Shown: positions 45,523 through 54,838 of the stretch, piece by piece | Layout: each line of letters starts with the position of its first letter | Position numbering within the stretch: the stretch's first letter is position 1 | From: Deltaproteobacteria bacterium | GTDB taxonomy: Bacteria; Myxococcota_A; UBA9042; DTJE01 | DNA length: 64,000 nucleotides | Assembly (NCBI GenBank): GCA_029555025.1 | Contig: JAKPTZ010000030.1 | Span: 1 to 64,000, forward strand | Direction: 5' to 3' | Notes under the pieces: model-generated | Told to the model about the DNA's origin: nothing | Seen by the model: only the letters and a program-made list of their open reading frames with translations | Databases searched by the model: none | Made by a program: the position numbers and the translations under genes

Positions 45523-46611
45523 TTGGGACAGGAAAGGAAGGATCGCCCATCGGGAAGGCAGGCAAGGGATGGTCAAGCCACTGGATCGCGGCGGCCGGCG
45601 CGCGAAGGCGGGGCTTCCGGATCAGGGCGGCAACCCCGGGAAGGATACGGCGCCGGATCCGGCAGGCCGCCGGCGGAAGGTCGTGGTCATGGAACCGGAA
45701 GATCCCCGGCGGCCGACAGGTTCCGGGGTGAGAGTCGTCCCGGCCGTGAACAGGGCCGGGCAGGCGGTTTCGGATCCTGGCAGCGTCGCGACGAGACTTC
45801 GCCGGGGCGATCGAAGGGCTTCGATGCCCGGAAGGATCCCAGGCTTGACGATCAGATGGTCGTGTATGGAATCCATCCGGTTTCGGAATTCATAACGGTT
45901 CGTCCGAAGCAGATAAGGCACATCCTGCTTGACCGCAGGACGCCACCGGGTGCAATCGACGCGGCAAGGCGCGCGGCCGGTCTTGGAATTCCGGTGCGCG
46001 AGGCCGCCGCCGGCGAATTCGAGGAACTGGTCGGTCCCGCAAATGCCCAGGGCATCGTCGCCATCCTGCGTCCGATGGAGCCGGTTGACGGCGACGACCT
46101 AATCGATTCCGTCCTGGCGGCCGGCGAAGGATTGCTGGTCGCCCTGGATTCGATCCAGGATCCCCAGAACCTTGGTTCGATCCTGCGGACTGCCGCATTT
46201 TTCGGTGCCGCCGGGGTCATCATCACCAAGGATCGCAGCGTCAGGCTTACTTCGTCGGCGGTGCGGGCGTCCGCCGGCGGCGCGGCCCGCGTTCCCGTGG
46301 GCGAGGTGACGAACCTTGCGCGCGCGCTGGGCCGCTGCGTCGATGCGGGGATGACGGTGGTCGGCACGGTGGTCTCCCGTGGCCGGCCGCTTTCGGAAGT
46401 TCCGGCAGGCGGTCCCAGGGTCATCGTCCTGGGTTCCGAGGGTGCGGGCATGCGCAGGCTGGTCTCGGAGTCGTGTTCCATGCTTGTGACAATTCCTTCA
46501 CCAGGCGGGTTTGAATCCCTGAATGTGGGCGTCACTGCGGGGATAATGCTTTGTGCCGCCAGCGGCCAGGTCCCCCAGGCTTCAAGGCCGCCGGAACCAT
46601 CGGAGGACTGA
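45523..46611 (+). CDS. rlmB: SpoU-family rRNA 2'-O-methyltransferase (RlmB-like) with Arg/Gly-rich extension
   Basis: Predicted SPOUT methyltransferase that 2'-O-methylates a guanosine of 23S rRNA. The conserved core spans about residues 112-350: an N-terminal L30-like domain (YGIHPVSEFI), then DPQNLGSILRTA, VLGSEGAGM and the knot motif ESLNVGVTAGI. Before it lie about 105 residues of low-complexity Arg/Gly/Ser/Pro sequence. A TTG start with GGAAGG upstream gives 362 residues. TrmH-type tRNA methylation is an alternative. Confidence 0.85.
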   Translation: MGQERKDRPSGRQARDGQATGSRRPAREGGASGSGRQPREGYGAGSGRPPAEGRGHGTGRSPAADRFRGESRPGREQGRAGGFGSWQRRDETSPGRSKGFDARKDPRLDDQMVVYGIHPVSEFITVRPKQIRHILLDRRTPPGAIDAARRAAGLGIPVREAAAGEFEELVGPANAQGIVAILRPMEPVDGDDLIDSVLAAGEGLLVALDSIQDPQNLGSILRTAAFFGAAGVIITKDRSVRLTSSAVRASAGGAARVPVGEVTNLARALGRCVDAGMTVVGTVVSRGRPLSEVPAGGPRVIVLGSEGAGMRRLVSESCSMLVTIPSPGGFESLNVGVTAGIMLCAASGQVPQASRPPEPSED

Positions 46612-47900
46612 TGCGACCTGAAGATGTCAGGATGGTTTATTGCGACGAACACGGAGAACTGTTCGACCACCCCGAACTGGCGATGGCCGTGTTTGATGGA
46701 ATGGGGTTCAGGCTTCCATACGAGGATGAACTGGTGCCCCTGCCGCCTGGCAGCGATGTCTACAGCATGCCGGGCCACAGTCCGGTCGGAGCGGTTCCCG
46801 GCACGCTGGACATGGAGGCTCTTTCCGGTTTCGGTGCGGTGGCCGCCTTTGCGAGTCCCGCCTGGCTGCGGTTGAATCATCCGGCGACCGATCCGGATCC
46901 CGGGGCGGACGCACTGCCACTTTTCGCGTATGCACCCCTGGGATGGTACCGTGGTCGCTTCTATACGACCGCCCTGCGCGTCGATCGGTCGAATCGCCAG
47001 GATCCACGCCGGTTCGACCTGGAAGCTATCGGCCGGGCCGCCGACGCGCTTGTCGGCAGTCATCCATCGAACAGGTTGATCGAGCATCTGCGGCATTGCG
47101 CCATGGTTTATGGATGCCGCGCGGCGCAGAATTTCTTCCTTGGGCGCGAGGAAGGGCCGCTTCCGACATCCCCTTCGTGCAACGCCCGCTGCGCGGGCTG
47201 CCTCTCGAAGGATCCCGCCGGAAATGTCCGCGCCAGCCACGACAGGATCAGTTTCGTGCCGAGTCCCCGGGAGATCGCCGAGACGGCTTTGATTCACATA
47301 GGCCGGGTCAGGAACGCCGTCGTGAGCTTCGGGCAGGGTTGCGAAGGCGAACCGCTGATGGTCGCGGACGCGATCGAGGGCGGGATTCGGTTGATCAGGC
47401 AGGCCACCGGGCGCGGAACGATCAATATCAATACAAACGGCAGCAGGCCCGATGCGGTGGGCAGACTGGTGGATGCCGGCCTGGACGCCATAAGGCTCTC
47501 GATCAACAGCTTCAGGCCGGAGTGTTACGACGCCTACTACAGACAGTCGGGATACACGATTGACGACGTCCTTGAAAGCGGGCGCATCGTAAGGTCCGCG
47601 GGCGGTTTCGTGTCGGTCAACTACCTGGTCTTTCCCGGCGTCACGGACACGAAGGAAGAGATTGCCGCCGCTCTCGAAGGGCTGGCCGCCTGTCGTGCCG
47701 ACTTCATCCAGATGCGCAACCTGAACATCGATCCATATCTGTACCTGGACACCGTTGGCGCCCCCGTTTCGGAGCCGGTCGGGCTTGTGAAGGTCATGGA
47801 GGCGATACGGCAAAGGTTTCCAGCGATCAGGTTCGGATATTTCAACCCGCCGGTCCGGAGTCTTGTGCAGTCCCGCCGAAGGCAACGCTTCAGCGACTGA
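46611..47900 (+). CDS. Radical SAM protein of unknown function
   Basis: A 429-residue protein. An N-terminal region of about 185 residues has no recognised family. The radical SAM core begins with the cluster motif C190-x3-C194-x2-C197 (SPSCNARCAGC) and continues with FGQGCEGEP, TININTNG and IRLSINSF segments. No SPASM-type extra cysteine cluster is obvious. The ATG overlaps the rlmB stop by one base with GGAGG at 46602-46606, so it is coupled to the methyltransferase. The substrate is unknown. Confidence 0.88.
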   Translation: MRPEDVRMVYCDEHGELFDHPELAMAVFDGMGFRLPYEDELVPLPPGSDVYSMPGHSPVGAVPGTLDMEALSGFGAVAAFASPAWLRLNHPATDPDPGADALPLFAYAPLGWYRGRFYTTALRVDRSNRQDPRRFDLEAIGRAADALVGSHPSNRLIEHLRHCAMVYGCRAAQNFFLGREEGPLPTSPSCNARCAGCLSKDPAGNVRASHDRISFVPSPREIAETALIHIGRVRNAVVSFGQGCEGEPLMVADAIEGGIRLIRQATGRGTININTNGSRPDAVGRLVDAGLDAIRLSINSFRPECYDAYYRQSGYTIDDVLESGRIVRSAGGFVSVNYLVFPGVTDTKEEIAAALEGLAACRADFIQMRNLNIDPYLYLDTVGAPVSEPVGLVKVMEAIRQRFPAIRFGYFNPPVRSLVQSRRRQRFSD

Positions 47901-47915
47901 CATTGTTTATTTTCT

Positions 47916-47943
47916 TTGACTTATACCGACGGCGATAGACAAT
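47916..47943 (+). promoter_or_regulatory. Predicted promoter of the aminotransferase gene
   Basis: TTGACT and GACAAT are separated by 16 bases, 53 bases before the ATG at 47996. Confidence 0.5.
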
Positions 47944-47995
47944 GGGCACGGCCCGGGCTGCTGTCTGTCCGGGAAGGTCTTCATGGAGATTGAAC

Positions 47996-49210
47996 ATGAG
48001 AATCAGTGCTGTGGCGGACGCGATTGCCGGACCGGCAACGCTGAAGCTGAACGAGAAGGCAAACCAGTTGAAGGCGGACGGGAAGCCGGTCATCCATCTG
48101 GGAAGCGGGGAACCGAAAGCGCCGGTTCCGCAGGCGGCAACAGATGCCGCCAGGGTCAAGCTTGATTCGGCGGTCGTAAGGTATTCGCCGACTTCGGGTT
48201 CACCGGATCTCAAGAAGGAGGTTGTGGAATACACCCGCCGCAATTACCGGTACGAGTGTTCCCCCGCCAACGTCCTGATATCCTCCGGCGCCAAGCCGGC
48301 AATCTTCTTTGCTCTTTACTCGGTCGTCCAGCCCGGCGACGAGGTCGTCTTTCCCGCCCCTTACTGGGTCAGTTATCCCGAAATGGCACGGATGCTGGGT
48401 GGCGTCCCGGTAGTTGTCGCGCCGGAGCCGGGCACGTTCGAGCCTTCGTTTGAGTCTTTCGCCGCGGCGGTCACCGACCGCACCAGGGCGATGATCATCA
48501 ACAGTCCGAACAACCCGTCGGGACACGTCTATTCTGCGGCGTTGATAAAGGATCTGGTGCGCCTGTGCGAAGAACGCGACATCTGCCTGATAATGGACGA
48601 TATCTATCACAAGCTGGTGTTTGACGGCCGTGAAGCGCCCTCGGCGTTTGATTTCGCGCGCAGGACGGGCGAGGACTCGGTCATCGTAGCGGTCAACGGC
48701 GTAAGCAAGCTTTACGCCATGACCGGCTTCCGTATCGGCTGGGCCGTCGCGTCGAAGCGGATGATCAATGTCATGAAGAACGTTCAGGCGCAGATCCTGT
48801 CGTGTCCGTCGTCGCTTGCCGAGGCGGCCGCCCTTGGCGCCCTCGAAGGTGACCAGGGCTGCGTCGAATCGCTTCGTTCGACCCTTCAGGCCAATCGCGA
48901 TGTAATGGTCGGGGAACTGTCAAAGATTCCCGGTGTGAAATTGAACGCGCCTGGCGGAACCTTCTACAGTCTTCCCGATTTCTCGGCAATTGACGCGAAT
49001 TCACATCGTCTGTGCGAGTTCCTGGTCGAGAAGGTGATGGTCGTGACTGTTCCTGGAAAGGATTTTGGGGCCGAGGGCCACCTGAGGTTTTCGTACTGCG
49101 GTTCCGCCAGGGAGATTATCGAGGGCGTGGAACGCGTCCGCTGGGCACTTGATCCGAACGGTCCCCGCCAGATCACGATCGGTTCGACAACTTTCACCAG
49201 GGACTGGTGA
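47996..49210 (+). CDS. Class I/II aminotransferase (aspartate aminotransferase-like)
   Basis: PLP-dependent transaminase of the AspC/PatA Igamma group. The 404-residue product has the substrate-side GSGEP motif, PAPYWVSYPEM, NSPNNPSG, DDIYHKLVF and the PLP lysine in NGVSKLYAMTGFRIGW. The ATG at 47996 with GGAGA upstream is chosen over an earlier in-frame codon lacking similarity. Aspartate or aromatic amino acids are likely substrates; exact specificity cannot be read here. Confidence 0.92.
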   Translation: MRISAVADAIAGPATLKLNEKANQLKADGKPVIHLGSGEPKAPVPQAATDAARVKLDSAVVRYSPTSGSPDLKKEVVEYTRRNYRYECSPANVLISSGAKPAIFFALYSVVQPGDEVVFPAPYWVSYPEMARMLGGVPVVVAPEPGTFEPSFESFAAAVTDRTRAMIINSPNNPSGHVYSAALIKDLVRLCEERDICLIMDDIYHKLVFDGREAPSAFDFARRTGEDSVIVAVNGVSKLYAMTGFRIGWAVASKRMINVMKNVQAQILSCPSSLAEAAALGALEGDQGCVESLRSTLQANRDVMVGELSKIPGVKLNAPGGTFYSLPDFSAIDANSHRLCEFLVEKVMVVTVPGKDFGAEGHLRFSYCGSAREIIEGVERVRWALDPNGPRQITIGSTTFTRDW

Positions 49211-49252
49211 CAGCCGCGTCCAGGTAGCGATACGTCGTCACGGTTTTGGGGT

Positions 49253-51466
49253 ATGATCCCTTCCGCCGTGAGTGAAGAAAACCTCCCGATTGCCGATGTG
49301 CTCCTGCTGCTGCCGCTGGCGCGTACGTACTCCTATACCGTGCCTCCCAGGCTGGCCGGAGTCGTTACTCGCGGTACCCAGGTACTGTGTCCCGTGCGGC
49401 GATCCAGGGTTCACGGCATCGTCCTCGACGTCCGCGGCCCGAGAGACGACGACCCCGAACTTCTTGAAATCATCGACGTGTCGGAGAGGCCTGCCTGGCC
49501 GGCGGATCTGATGGAACTGATGGGATGGGTATCCACGTATTACGTTGCCCCTCCGGGTACCGTGGCAAGAACCGCCATGCCGGGCTTGTTCGCGCGCCGC
49601 AAGGCGGCGGTCGATGAGTACGTGGTGTTCGTAAGGTGTCCCGATTCCCCGGGGCGATCCCAGCGTGTGCTGAAGGTTCTTGATGTCATGGAAAGGTGCG
49701 GGTCGATGGAGATCGGCCAGGCCAGGAAGATTGTCCCGGGGGGATCCGATGTAGTCAGGAAGCTGCTTGCCGGCGGTTACCTGCGGGTCGAGAACAGAAC
49801 CGCGGCCGAATTCATGCCGCCTTCGTGCATGGATGACGGCGACAGGCCGACTTTGACCAGGGATCAGCAGTCCGTTCTTGACGCGATCCCGACCGAAAAG
49901 GGCAGATATAGTCCGTTTCTGCTTCACGGCGTTACCGGTTCCGGAAAGACCGAAGTCTATATGAGGGCGATCGAGCGCGTCCTTGCCGAGGGTCGGGGCG
50001 CCATCGTGCTGGTTCCGGAAATTGCCCTTACCTTTCAGTTGAGGACTACGTTCGAGCGGCGTTTCAAGGATGCCGCGGCCATCATGCACAGCCAGATGAG
50101 CGATTCGGTCAGGGCGGCCGCCTGGGACGAAATCCTGGCCGGGCGGCGTCGCCTGGTCGTTGGGGCAAGGTCGGCAATTTTCGCGCCGGTCAGGGACCTC
50201 GGCCTGATTGTGGTCGATGAGGAACACGACACTTCGTACAAGCAGCAGGACGGTCTCAGGTACAACGCGCGCGACCTGGCGCTGGTGCGGGGAAAGATTG
50301 CCGGGTGCACCGTTCTGCTCGGATCCGCCACGCCTTCGCTGGAGACTTTCAACAACACGGCCAACGGGAAGGTCGGCTATCTGTCATTGCCGTCCCGCGT
50401 CAGGGAACTTCCAATGCCGTGCGTTGAATTCGCGAATATGAAGTACGCGCAGACCCGCGGCGACGAGAAGCTTTTTTCGGAACAGCTCGCGGTCGAACTG
50501 AACAGGACAATCGACGCCGGAGAGTCGGCGATACTTTTTCTTAACAGGCGCGGATTCGGCAGGTTCGTGATGTGCAGGACGTGCGGTCGCAAGATTGACT
50601 GCCCCGATTGTTCAATCACCCTGACCCACCATGCGCGTCCGGATCGCCTTGTATGTCATTACTGCGACCACCACCAGGCGTTGCCGGGATTGTGTCCGTC
50701 GTGCGGATCCGGTGAACTCGGTATCATGGGGTTCGGAACCGAGCGCCTGGAAGAGGAGACGCAGAGGCTGTTTCCAAAGGCCAGGGTGTGCAGGCTTGAC
50801 TCCGATACCGCCGGACGAACGAAGGAGATACTTTCCGATTTCCGCGATGGCCGGTTCAACGTTCTGGTCGGAACCCAGATCGTTGCCAAGGGTCACGACT
50901 TTCCGGCGGTAACCCTTGTCGGCGTGATGCTGGCCGATCAGTCGCTGGCTTTCCCGGACTTCAGGGCATCCGAAAGGACGTTTCAGCTTCTTACGCAGGT
51001 CTCGGGCAGGGCCGGGCGCGGCAGCGTGCCGGGACGCGTAATCATTCAGACCTACTGTCCCGAGAACTACGCGCTGCGGTATTCATCGACCCACGACTAT
51101 CTGGGTTTTGCCGTCGAGGAAAACAAGCTGAGGCGCGAACGCGGGTATCCGCCGTACTCGTTCCTTGCGTCGATCGAGGTGTCATCCACGGATGCCGTCG
51201 CGGCCTCTTCAACGGCGTCCGGGATTGTCGAATTCATTATTGGGCAGATAGGGGCCCTGGGCGGCCCCCCGGGACAGATCCGGGTACTTGGCCCGGCCCT
51301 TGCGGCGATCGAGCGGATTCGCGGCCGCACAAGGCTGCACATCCTGCTGAAGGGACCTTCTCGAAGCGTCATGAACAGGCTGCTGTGGGCGGTCAGGGGT
51401 CGGTTCCGGACCGGTGCCGGTGATCTTCGGGTTACGATTGATGTGGATCCGGTAAGCATGTTGTGA
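49253..51466 (+). CDS. priA: Primosomal protein N' (replication restart helicase PriA)
   Basis: 3'-5' helicase reloading the replisome at stalled forks. The 737-residue product has an N-terminal fork-binding domain, Walker A in GVTGSGKTEVYM (near residue 228), a DEEH box (near 322), the eight-cysteine zinc domain (about 442-490; CRTCG, CPDC, CHYC, CPSCG), and helicase C-terminal motifs with VSGRAGRG. An alternative GTG start lies five codons in. Confidence 0.96.
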   Translation: MIPSAVSEENLPIADVLLLLPLARTYSYTVPPRLAGVVTRGTQVLCPVRRSRVHGIVLDVRGPRDDDPELLEIIDVSERPAWPADLMELMGWVSTYYVAPPGTVARTAMPGLFARRKAAVDEYVVFVRCPDSPGRSQRVLKVLDVMERCGSMEIGQARKIVPGGSDVVRKLLAGGYLRVENRTAAEFMPPSCMDDGDRPTLTRDQQSVLDAIPTEKGRYSPFLLHGVTGSGKTEVYMRAIERVLAEGRGAIVLVPEIALTFQLRTTFERRFKDAAAIMHSQMSDSVRAAAWDEILAGRRRLVVGARSAIFAPVRDLGLIVVDEEHDTSYKQQDGLRYNARDLALVRGKIAGCTVLLGSATPSLETFNNTANGKVGYLSLPSRVRELPMPCVEFANMKYAQTRGDEKLFSEQLAVELNRTIDAGESAILFLNRRGFGRFVMCRTCGRKIDCPDCSITLTHHARPDRLVCHYCDHHQALPGLCPSCGSGELGIMGFGTERLEEETQRLFPKARVCRLDSDTAGRTKEILSDFRDGRFNVLVGTQIVAKGHDFPAVTLVGVMLADQSLAFPDFRASERTFQLLTQVSGRAGRGSVPGRVIIQTYCPENYALRYSSTHDYLGFAVEENKLRRERGYPPYSFLASIEVSSTDAVAASSTASGIVEFIIGQIGALGGPPGQIRVLGPALAAIERIRGRTRLHILLKGPSRSVMNRLLWAVRGRFRTGAGDLRVTIDVDPVSML

Positions 51467-51522
51467 CAAAGTTGACGCAGCTTTTGGTTTCATGCCGGGC
51501 GGACCCGCCCATGGAGGATCCC

Positions 51523-51978
51523 ATGAAGTTCACGATCAATTTCAAGGTATTTGGCGTTCCCGACGGGGAACTGCTGGACGGCAACGATCCCGATAACCCC
51601 CTTGTCCTTGAAATTGAAGGGGATGAACAGGAACTTACCGAACTGGAAAGAACCGTCAGCACGATGAATCCCGGGGAAACCAGGGAGATCGAGGTCGATG
51701 CCGACGAGACCGTCGGAGAGTGGGACGAGTCGAGGATCGAGCGCATTCCGGTGAGTCAGTTCGCGGAAGGAACCGAGTTCGAGGAAGGCATGCTGTACGC
51801 GTTCGGGGACGAGGGCCACGGCGCGGACGAGGACGCGGACGAGGAGGCGGACGAGGGTGAAGGCGAGGTCTTCTTCCGCGTGATTGGGCGGGAAGGGGAC
51901 GTCGTCGTCTGCGACTTCAACCATCCGCTGGCGGGGCGCAGGCTCAAGTTTGTGGTTACCCTCCTGTCGGCCGAGTGA
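51523..51978 (+). CDS. SlyD-like FKBP-type peptidyl-prolyl isomerase with acidic insert
   Basis: Predicted chaperone and prolyl isomerase. The 151-residue product begins MKFTINFKVFGVPDGELLDG and has the FKBP/IF layout of SlyD (EQELTELERTVSTMNPGETREIEV, then GEWDESRIERIPVSQF). Where SlyD often has metal-binding histidines, an acidic run (about 105-125) dominates. The ATG at 51523 has GGAGG at 51513-51517; a longer frame upstream overlaps priA. The region 51979-52100 after it shows no gene. Confidence 0.83.
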   Translation: MKFTINFKVFGVPDGELLDGNDPDNPLVLEIEGDEQELTELERTVSTMNPGETREIEVDADETVGEWDESRIERIPVSQFAEGTEFEEGMLYAFGDEGHGADEDADEEADEGEGEVFFRVIGREGDVVVCDFNHPLAGRRLKFVVTLLSAE

Positions 51979-52100
51979 ATTTCAAGTGCTTCCAGTGTCG
52001 CATGGCCGTGCCGGGCGGCTTGAAGCACCTTGACTTTTAAGTCGTTGTCGGCGAAAAGATTCCGGGCGGCCTGTCGCCGTACCGTTGCGGGGGCTGGACC

Positions 52101-52325
52101 TTGAAACCGACTCCTACCCTGATAAGGCTGCATATGGCCCAGGGATATCTTGCGCGCGCAAGAAAGATGATCGATTCGTATCGTCGCACGGGGAACCGGG
52201 AAATGGCCCGCGCGCTGGAATGCGAATGGGACGATGCCGCGGCGGGAACCAGAAGGCAGGCGTCGATCGAGCTTCTGCAGGCGCTGCTTTCGCGGGTGAA
52301 AAGAAACAGGTCGATCACCGGATGA
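52101..52325 (+). CDS. Small helical protein upstream of a TPR protein
   Basis: A 74-residue protein starting at a TTG with a G-rich site at 52089-52095. The sequence is helical (TLIRLHMAQGYLARARKMID, then REMARALECEWDDA), resembling a single TPR-like hairpin. It ends 9 bases before the TPR gene, with which it likely forms a unit. No known family recognised; it could be a partner or a detached repeat. Confidence 0.6.
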   Translation: MKPTPTLIRLHMAQGYLARARKMIDSYRRTGNREMARALECEWDDAAAGTRRQASIELLQALLSRVKRNRSITG

Positions 52326-52334
52326 GGTCGTGAT

Positions 52335-53741
52335 TTGGGCAAAGTCAATCGGGCAAAGGTCATAACGGCGGCGCACAAGCACCTGGCAAAGGGCAACCTG
52401 CGCAAGGCGGTCAAGGAGTACGAGAAGCTTCTGAAGGAAGACCCCGCGGACATCCGGACCAAGCTGAAGGTCGCGGATCTCCTTTTCCGCCTGGGGGAAA
52501 AGGAGCGTGCCGTCAGGACTTTCGAGGACGTGGCGAAGTTCTACTCCGAACAGGGCTTCCTGCTGAAGGCGGTCGCCGTTTACAAACAGGTGCAGAAGAT
52601 GAAGCCCGACGACATCGGGATTCACCTTGCGCTTGCCGAACTTTATCGCCAGATTGGGCTGGCCGGTGACGCCATCACGCAGTACCGCCAGGCGATTGCC
52701 CTTCAGAAGAAGGCCGGTCTTTCGTCGCAGCGTCTTGAAACTGCCAGAAAGATGGTCGAACTGGATCAGGACAACGCCAGGCTTCGCATTTCCCTGGCCG
52801 AGGAACTTTCCGCCGAGGGCATGGTCGATGAGTCTGTCGCGGAGTTCCGGTCGGCTTACAGGATTCTGCGCGAGGCGGATCTGATTGACGAGGCCGTACT
52901 GGTCGCCGAAAGGCTTCTTTACCACCAGCCTGACGACTGGGAGGTCAGCCAGTTCCTGGCAAGACATTTCATCGAACGGCGGGACGGACTGAAGGCGCTG
53001 TCCAGGTTGCAGGTCTGTTTCAAGGTGAAACCGGAGGATCCCGAAGTCCTGGAACTTCTGGCCCAGGTGTTCGAGTTCCTTGGACAGCCGCACAAGGCCG
53101 CGACCGTCCTCAAGTCCCTTGGCCGTATTTACGAGAAGGCCGGCCTGAAGAGCGAGCGCGACACGACTTACCACAACATCCTCCGGCTGGTTCCTGGCGA
53201 CAAGGAAGCCGCGGTGGTGCTTGGCATCGAGAAGGCCGCCCCGCGTGAAGCCGTCATCGGCGAGGAGATCGTCTTTGAGAACGGCGCTTCGCCTTCCACC
53301 GCGTCAGCAAGGCTGCGCCAGGCGCCGCCCGTTCCGCCTCCCCCGGTCATGCGCGAGGAGGACATCCCGATAGAGACGGACGACGGCGAAATTCCGATCG
53401 ACGAAGATGGCGAAGATACCAATCCCGAAATGCAGGCCCCCGAGCCGATCGTGCCGGGTTCAAAGCCGCTTGATTTCGAGACCTTCCCGGCCGGCAGCGG
53501 CGAGATCGAGGTCGGACAGGAAACCGGCGAGGCACGCACGATCGTGCAGAATCTGCCGTTCCTTGGCGGAAACCTGGATCTGAAAGGGGTGCCTCCGGAG
53601 ATCCAGGACGACATCCAGAGCCTGGAGTTCATGATTGACGCCGGACTCGAGGAGGAGGCCGCCGACCTGCTGAAGGAGATTCAGGAGCGTGCAGGCGACC
53701 TGCCGTGTCTTCGCAAGTACAAGTTCCTTAAAAAGTCTTAA
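52335..53741 (+). CDS. TPR-repeat protein
   Basis: A cytoplasmic 468-residue protein from a TTG start with GAGG upstream. Residues about 5-310 form a series of tetratricopeptide repeats (for example AVKEYEKLLKEDPADIRTKLKVADL and ATVLKSLGRIYEKAG-like units). A Pro- and acid-rich linker (about 325-410) follows, then a short helical C-terminal domain ending EEAADLLKEIQERAGDLP. No signal peptide. Probably a protein-interaction scaffold; the partner is unknown. Confidence 0.85.
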   Translation: MGKVNRAKVITAAHKHLAKGNLRKAVKEYEKLLKEDPADIRTKLKVADLLFRLGEKERAVRTFEDVAKFYSEQGFLLKAVAVYKQVQKMKPDDIGIHLALAELYRQIGLAGDAITQYRQAIALQKKAGLSSQRLETARKMVELDQDNARLRISLAEELSAEGMVDESVAEFRSAYRILREADLIDEAVLVAERLLYHQPDDWEVSQFLARHFIERRDGLKALSRLQVCFKVKPEDPEVLELLAQVFEFLGQPHKAATVLKSLGRIYEKAGLKSERDTTYHNILRLVPGDKEAAVVLGIEKAAPREAVIGEEIVFENGASPSTASARLRQAPPVPPPPVMREEDIPIETDDGEIPIDEDGEDTNPEMQAPEPIVPGSKPLDFETFPAGSGEIEVGQETGEARTIVQNLPFLGGNLDLKGVPPEIQDDIQSLEFMIDAGLEEEAADLLKEIQERAGDLPCLRKYKFLKKS

Positions 53742-53762
53742 TACCTTACCAGGTCTGCCCGC

Positions 53763-54350
53763 ATGAGAATCGTCGCCGGAAAATATGGTGGCCGCAAGCT
53801 GGCCGCGCCGAAGGGCAGGGGTGTCCGCCCGACCCTGGAAAAGGTGCGCGAGGCGGTTTTCGATTCGCTCGGTCCGCGCTTCGAGGGAGCTTCCGTGCTT
53901 GACCTGTTTGCCGGTTCCGGTGCCATGGGATTCGAGGCGCTGTCCCGGGGTGCCGCCAGGGTCGTGTTCGTCGATTCGGAGCAAAGGTCGCTGGACGCTG
54001 TTCGGCAGAACGCGGCCGCATTGAAGGTGGTGGAACGATCGATCAGTCTGATGGCACTTACGGCGTCGGCCGCAATCAGGTCGCTTGCATCGAAAAAGGA
54101 ACGTTTTGACGTCGTGTTCGTCGATCCTCCCTGGGAATCGGGAATTTACGAGCAGACCCTGCTTGAACTCGGCCTTTCGGGGATTGTTGATCCCGACGGC
54201 ATCGTGGTGGTTGAACATGCCAGGCGGTATCCGGTTGACGCCGTGCACGGCCCGCTTGTAATGACAAGGGATCGTACTTACGGGGACGCCTGCGTCGCGT
54301 ATTTCAGGATCGCGTCCGCCGCGAACGAGCCGCGGCAGGTGGAGGATTGA
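53763..54350 (+). CDS. rsmD: 16S rRNA (guanine(966)-N2)-methyltransferase
   Basis: Methylates a guanine near the P site of the small subunit. The 195-residue Rossmann methyltransferase begins MRIVAGKYGGRKLAAPKG, has the SAM motif LDLFAGSGAMGFEALSRGA and catalytic VFVDPPW (usual DPPY/F). rsmD-coaD adjacency with a one-base overlap is the common arrangement and supports the call. Confidence 0.94.
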   Translation: MRIVAGKYGGRKLAAPKGRGVRPTLEKVREAVFDSLGPRFEGASVLDLFAGSGAMGFEALSRGAARVVFVDSEQRSLDAVRQNAAALKVVERSISLMALTASAAIRSLASKKERFDVVFVDPPWESGIYEQTLLELGLSGIVDPDGIVVVEHARRYPVDAVHGPLVMTRDRTYGDACVAYFRIASAANEPRQVED

Positions 54351-54838
54351 TGGTGTCGGTCATTTATCCCGGTTCGTTCGATCCGGTTACCGACGGTCAT
54401 GTCGGCCTTATAAGGCGGGCGGCGTCCGTATTCGGTCACGTGGTCGTTGCCGTCGCGGGAAACTTTCGGAAGTCTGAACTCTTTACCCGTGATGAGCGGG
54501 TTCAGATGTTGAGAACGGTGACCGCCGGCATCCGGAATGTCGAGATAGATGCCTTTGACGGGCTTCTGGTCGATTACATGAGGGCGCGCGGTTCACGGAT
54601 TGTCATTCGGGGACTTCGGGCGGTTTCGGATTTCGAGTACGAGTTCCAGATGGCGCACATGAATGGCAGGCTTGATCCCGGAATCGAGACCGTATTCATG
54701 GTCGCCAGCCCGGAAGAGACTTTCATCAGTTCCTCGGTCGTCAGGGAAGTCGCCATGCTTGGCGGCAACATTGAAGGGATGGTTCATCCGGAAGTCGCCA
54801 GGCTTCTGAAGGAAAGACTTGTCAGTAGCGGCCGGTGA
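54350..54838 (+). CDS. coaD: Phosphopantetheine adenylyltransferase
   Basis: Adenylates 4'-phosphopantetheine to dephospho-CoA. The 162-residue product begins MVSVIYPGSFDPVTDGHVGL with the nucleotidyltransferase T/HxGH-type motif and has the C-terminal ISSSVVREVAMLGGNI. The ATG overlaps the rsmD stop and follows GGAGG. Its 3' end overlaps the convergent outer-membrane gene by 17 bases. Confidence 0.95.
   Translation: MVSVIYPGSFDPVTDGHVGLIRRAASVFGHVVVAVAGNFRKSELFTRDERVQMLRTVTAGIRNVEIDAFDGLLVDYMRARGSRIVIRGLRAVSDFEYEFQMAHMNGRLDPGIETVFMVASPEETFISSSVVREVAMLGGNIEGMVHPEVARLLKERLVSSGR

Noticed and set aside
45852-47903. 683-codon minus-strand frame opposite rlmB and the radical SAM gene
   Set aside because: Antisense to two genes with clear motifs; no own motif.
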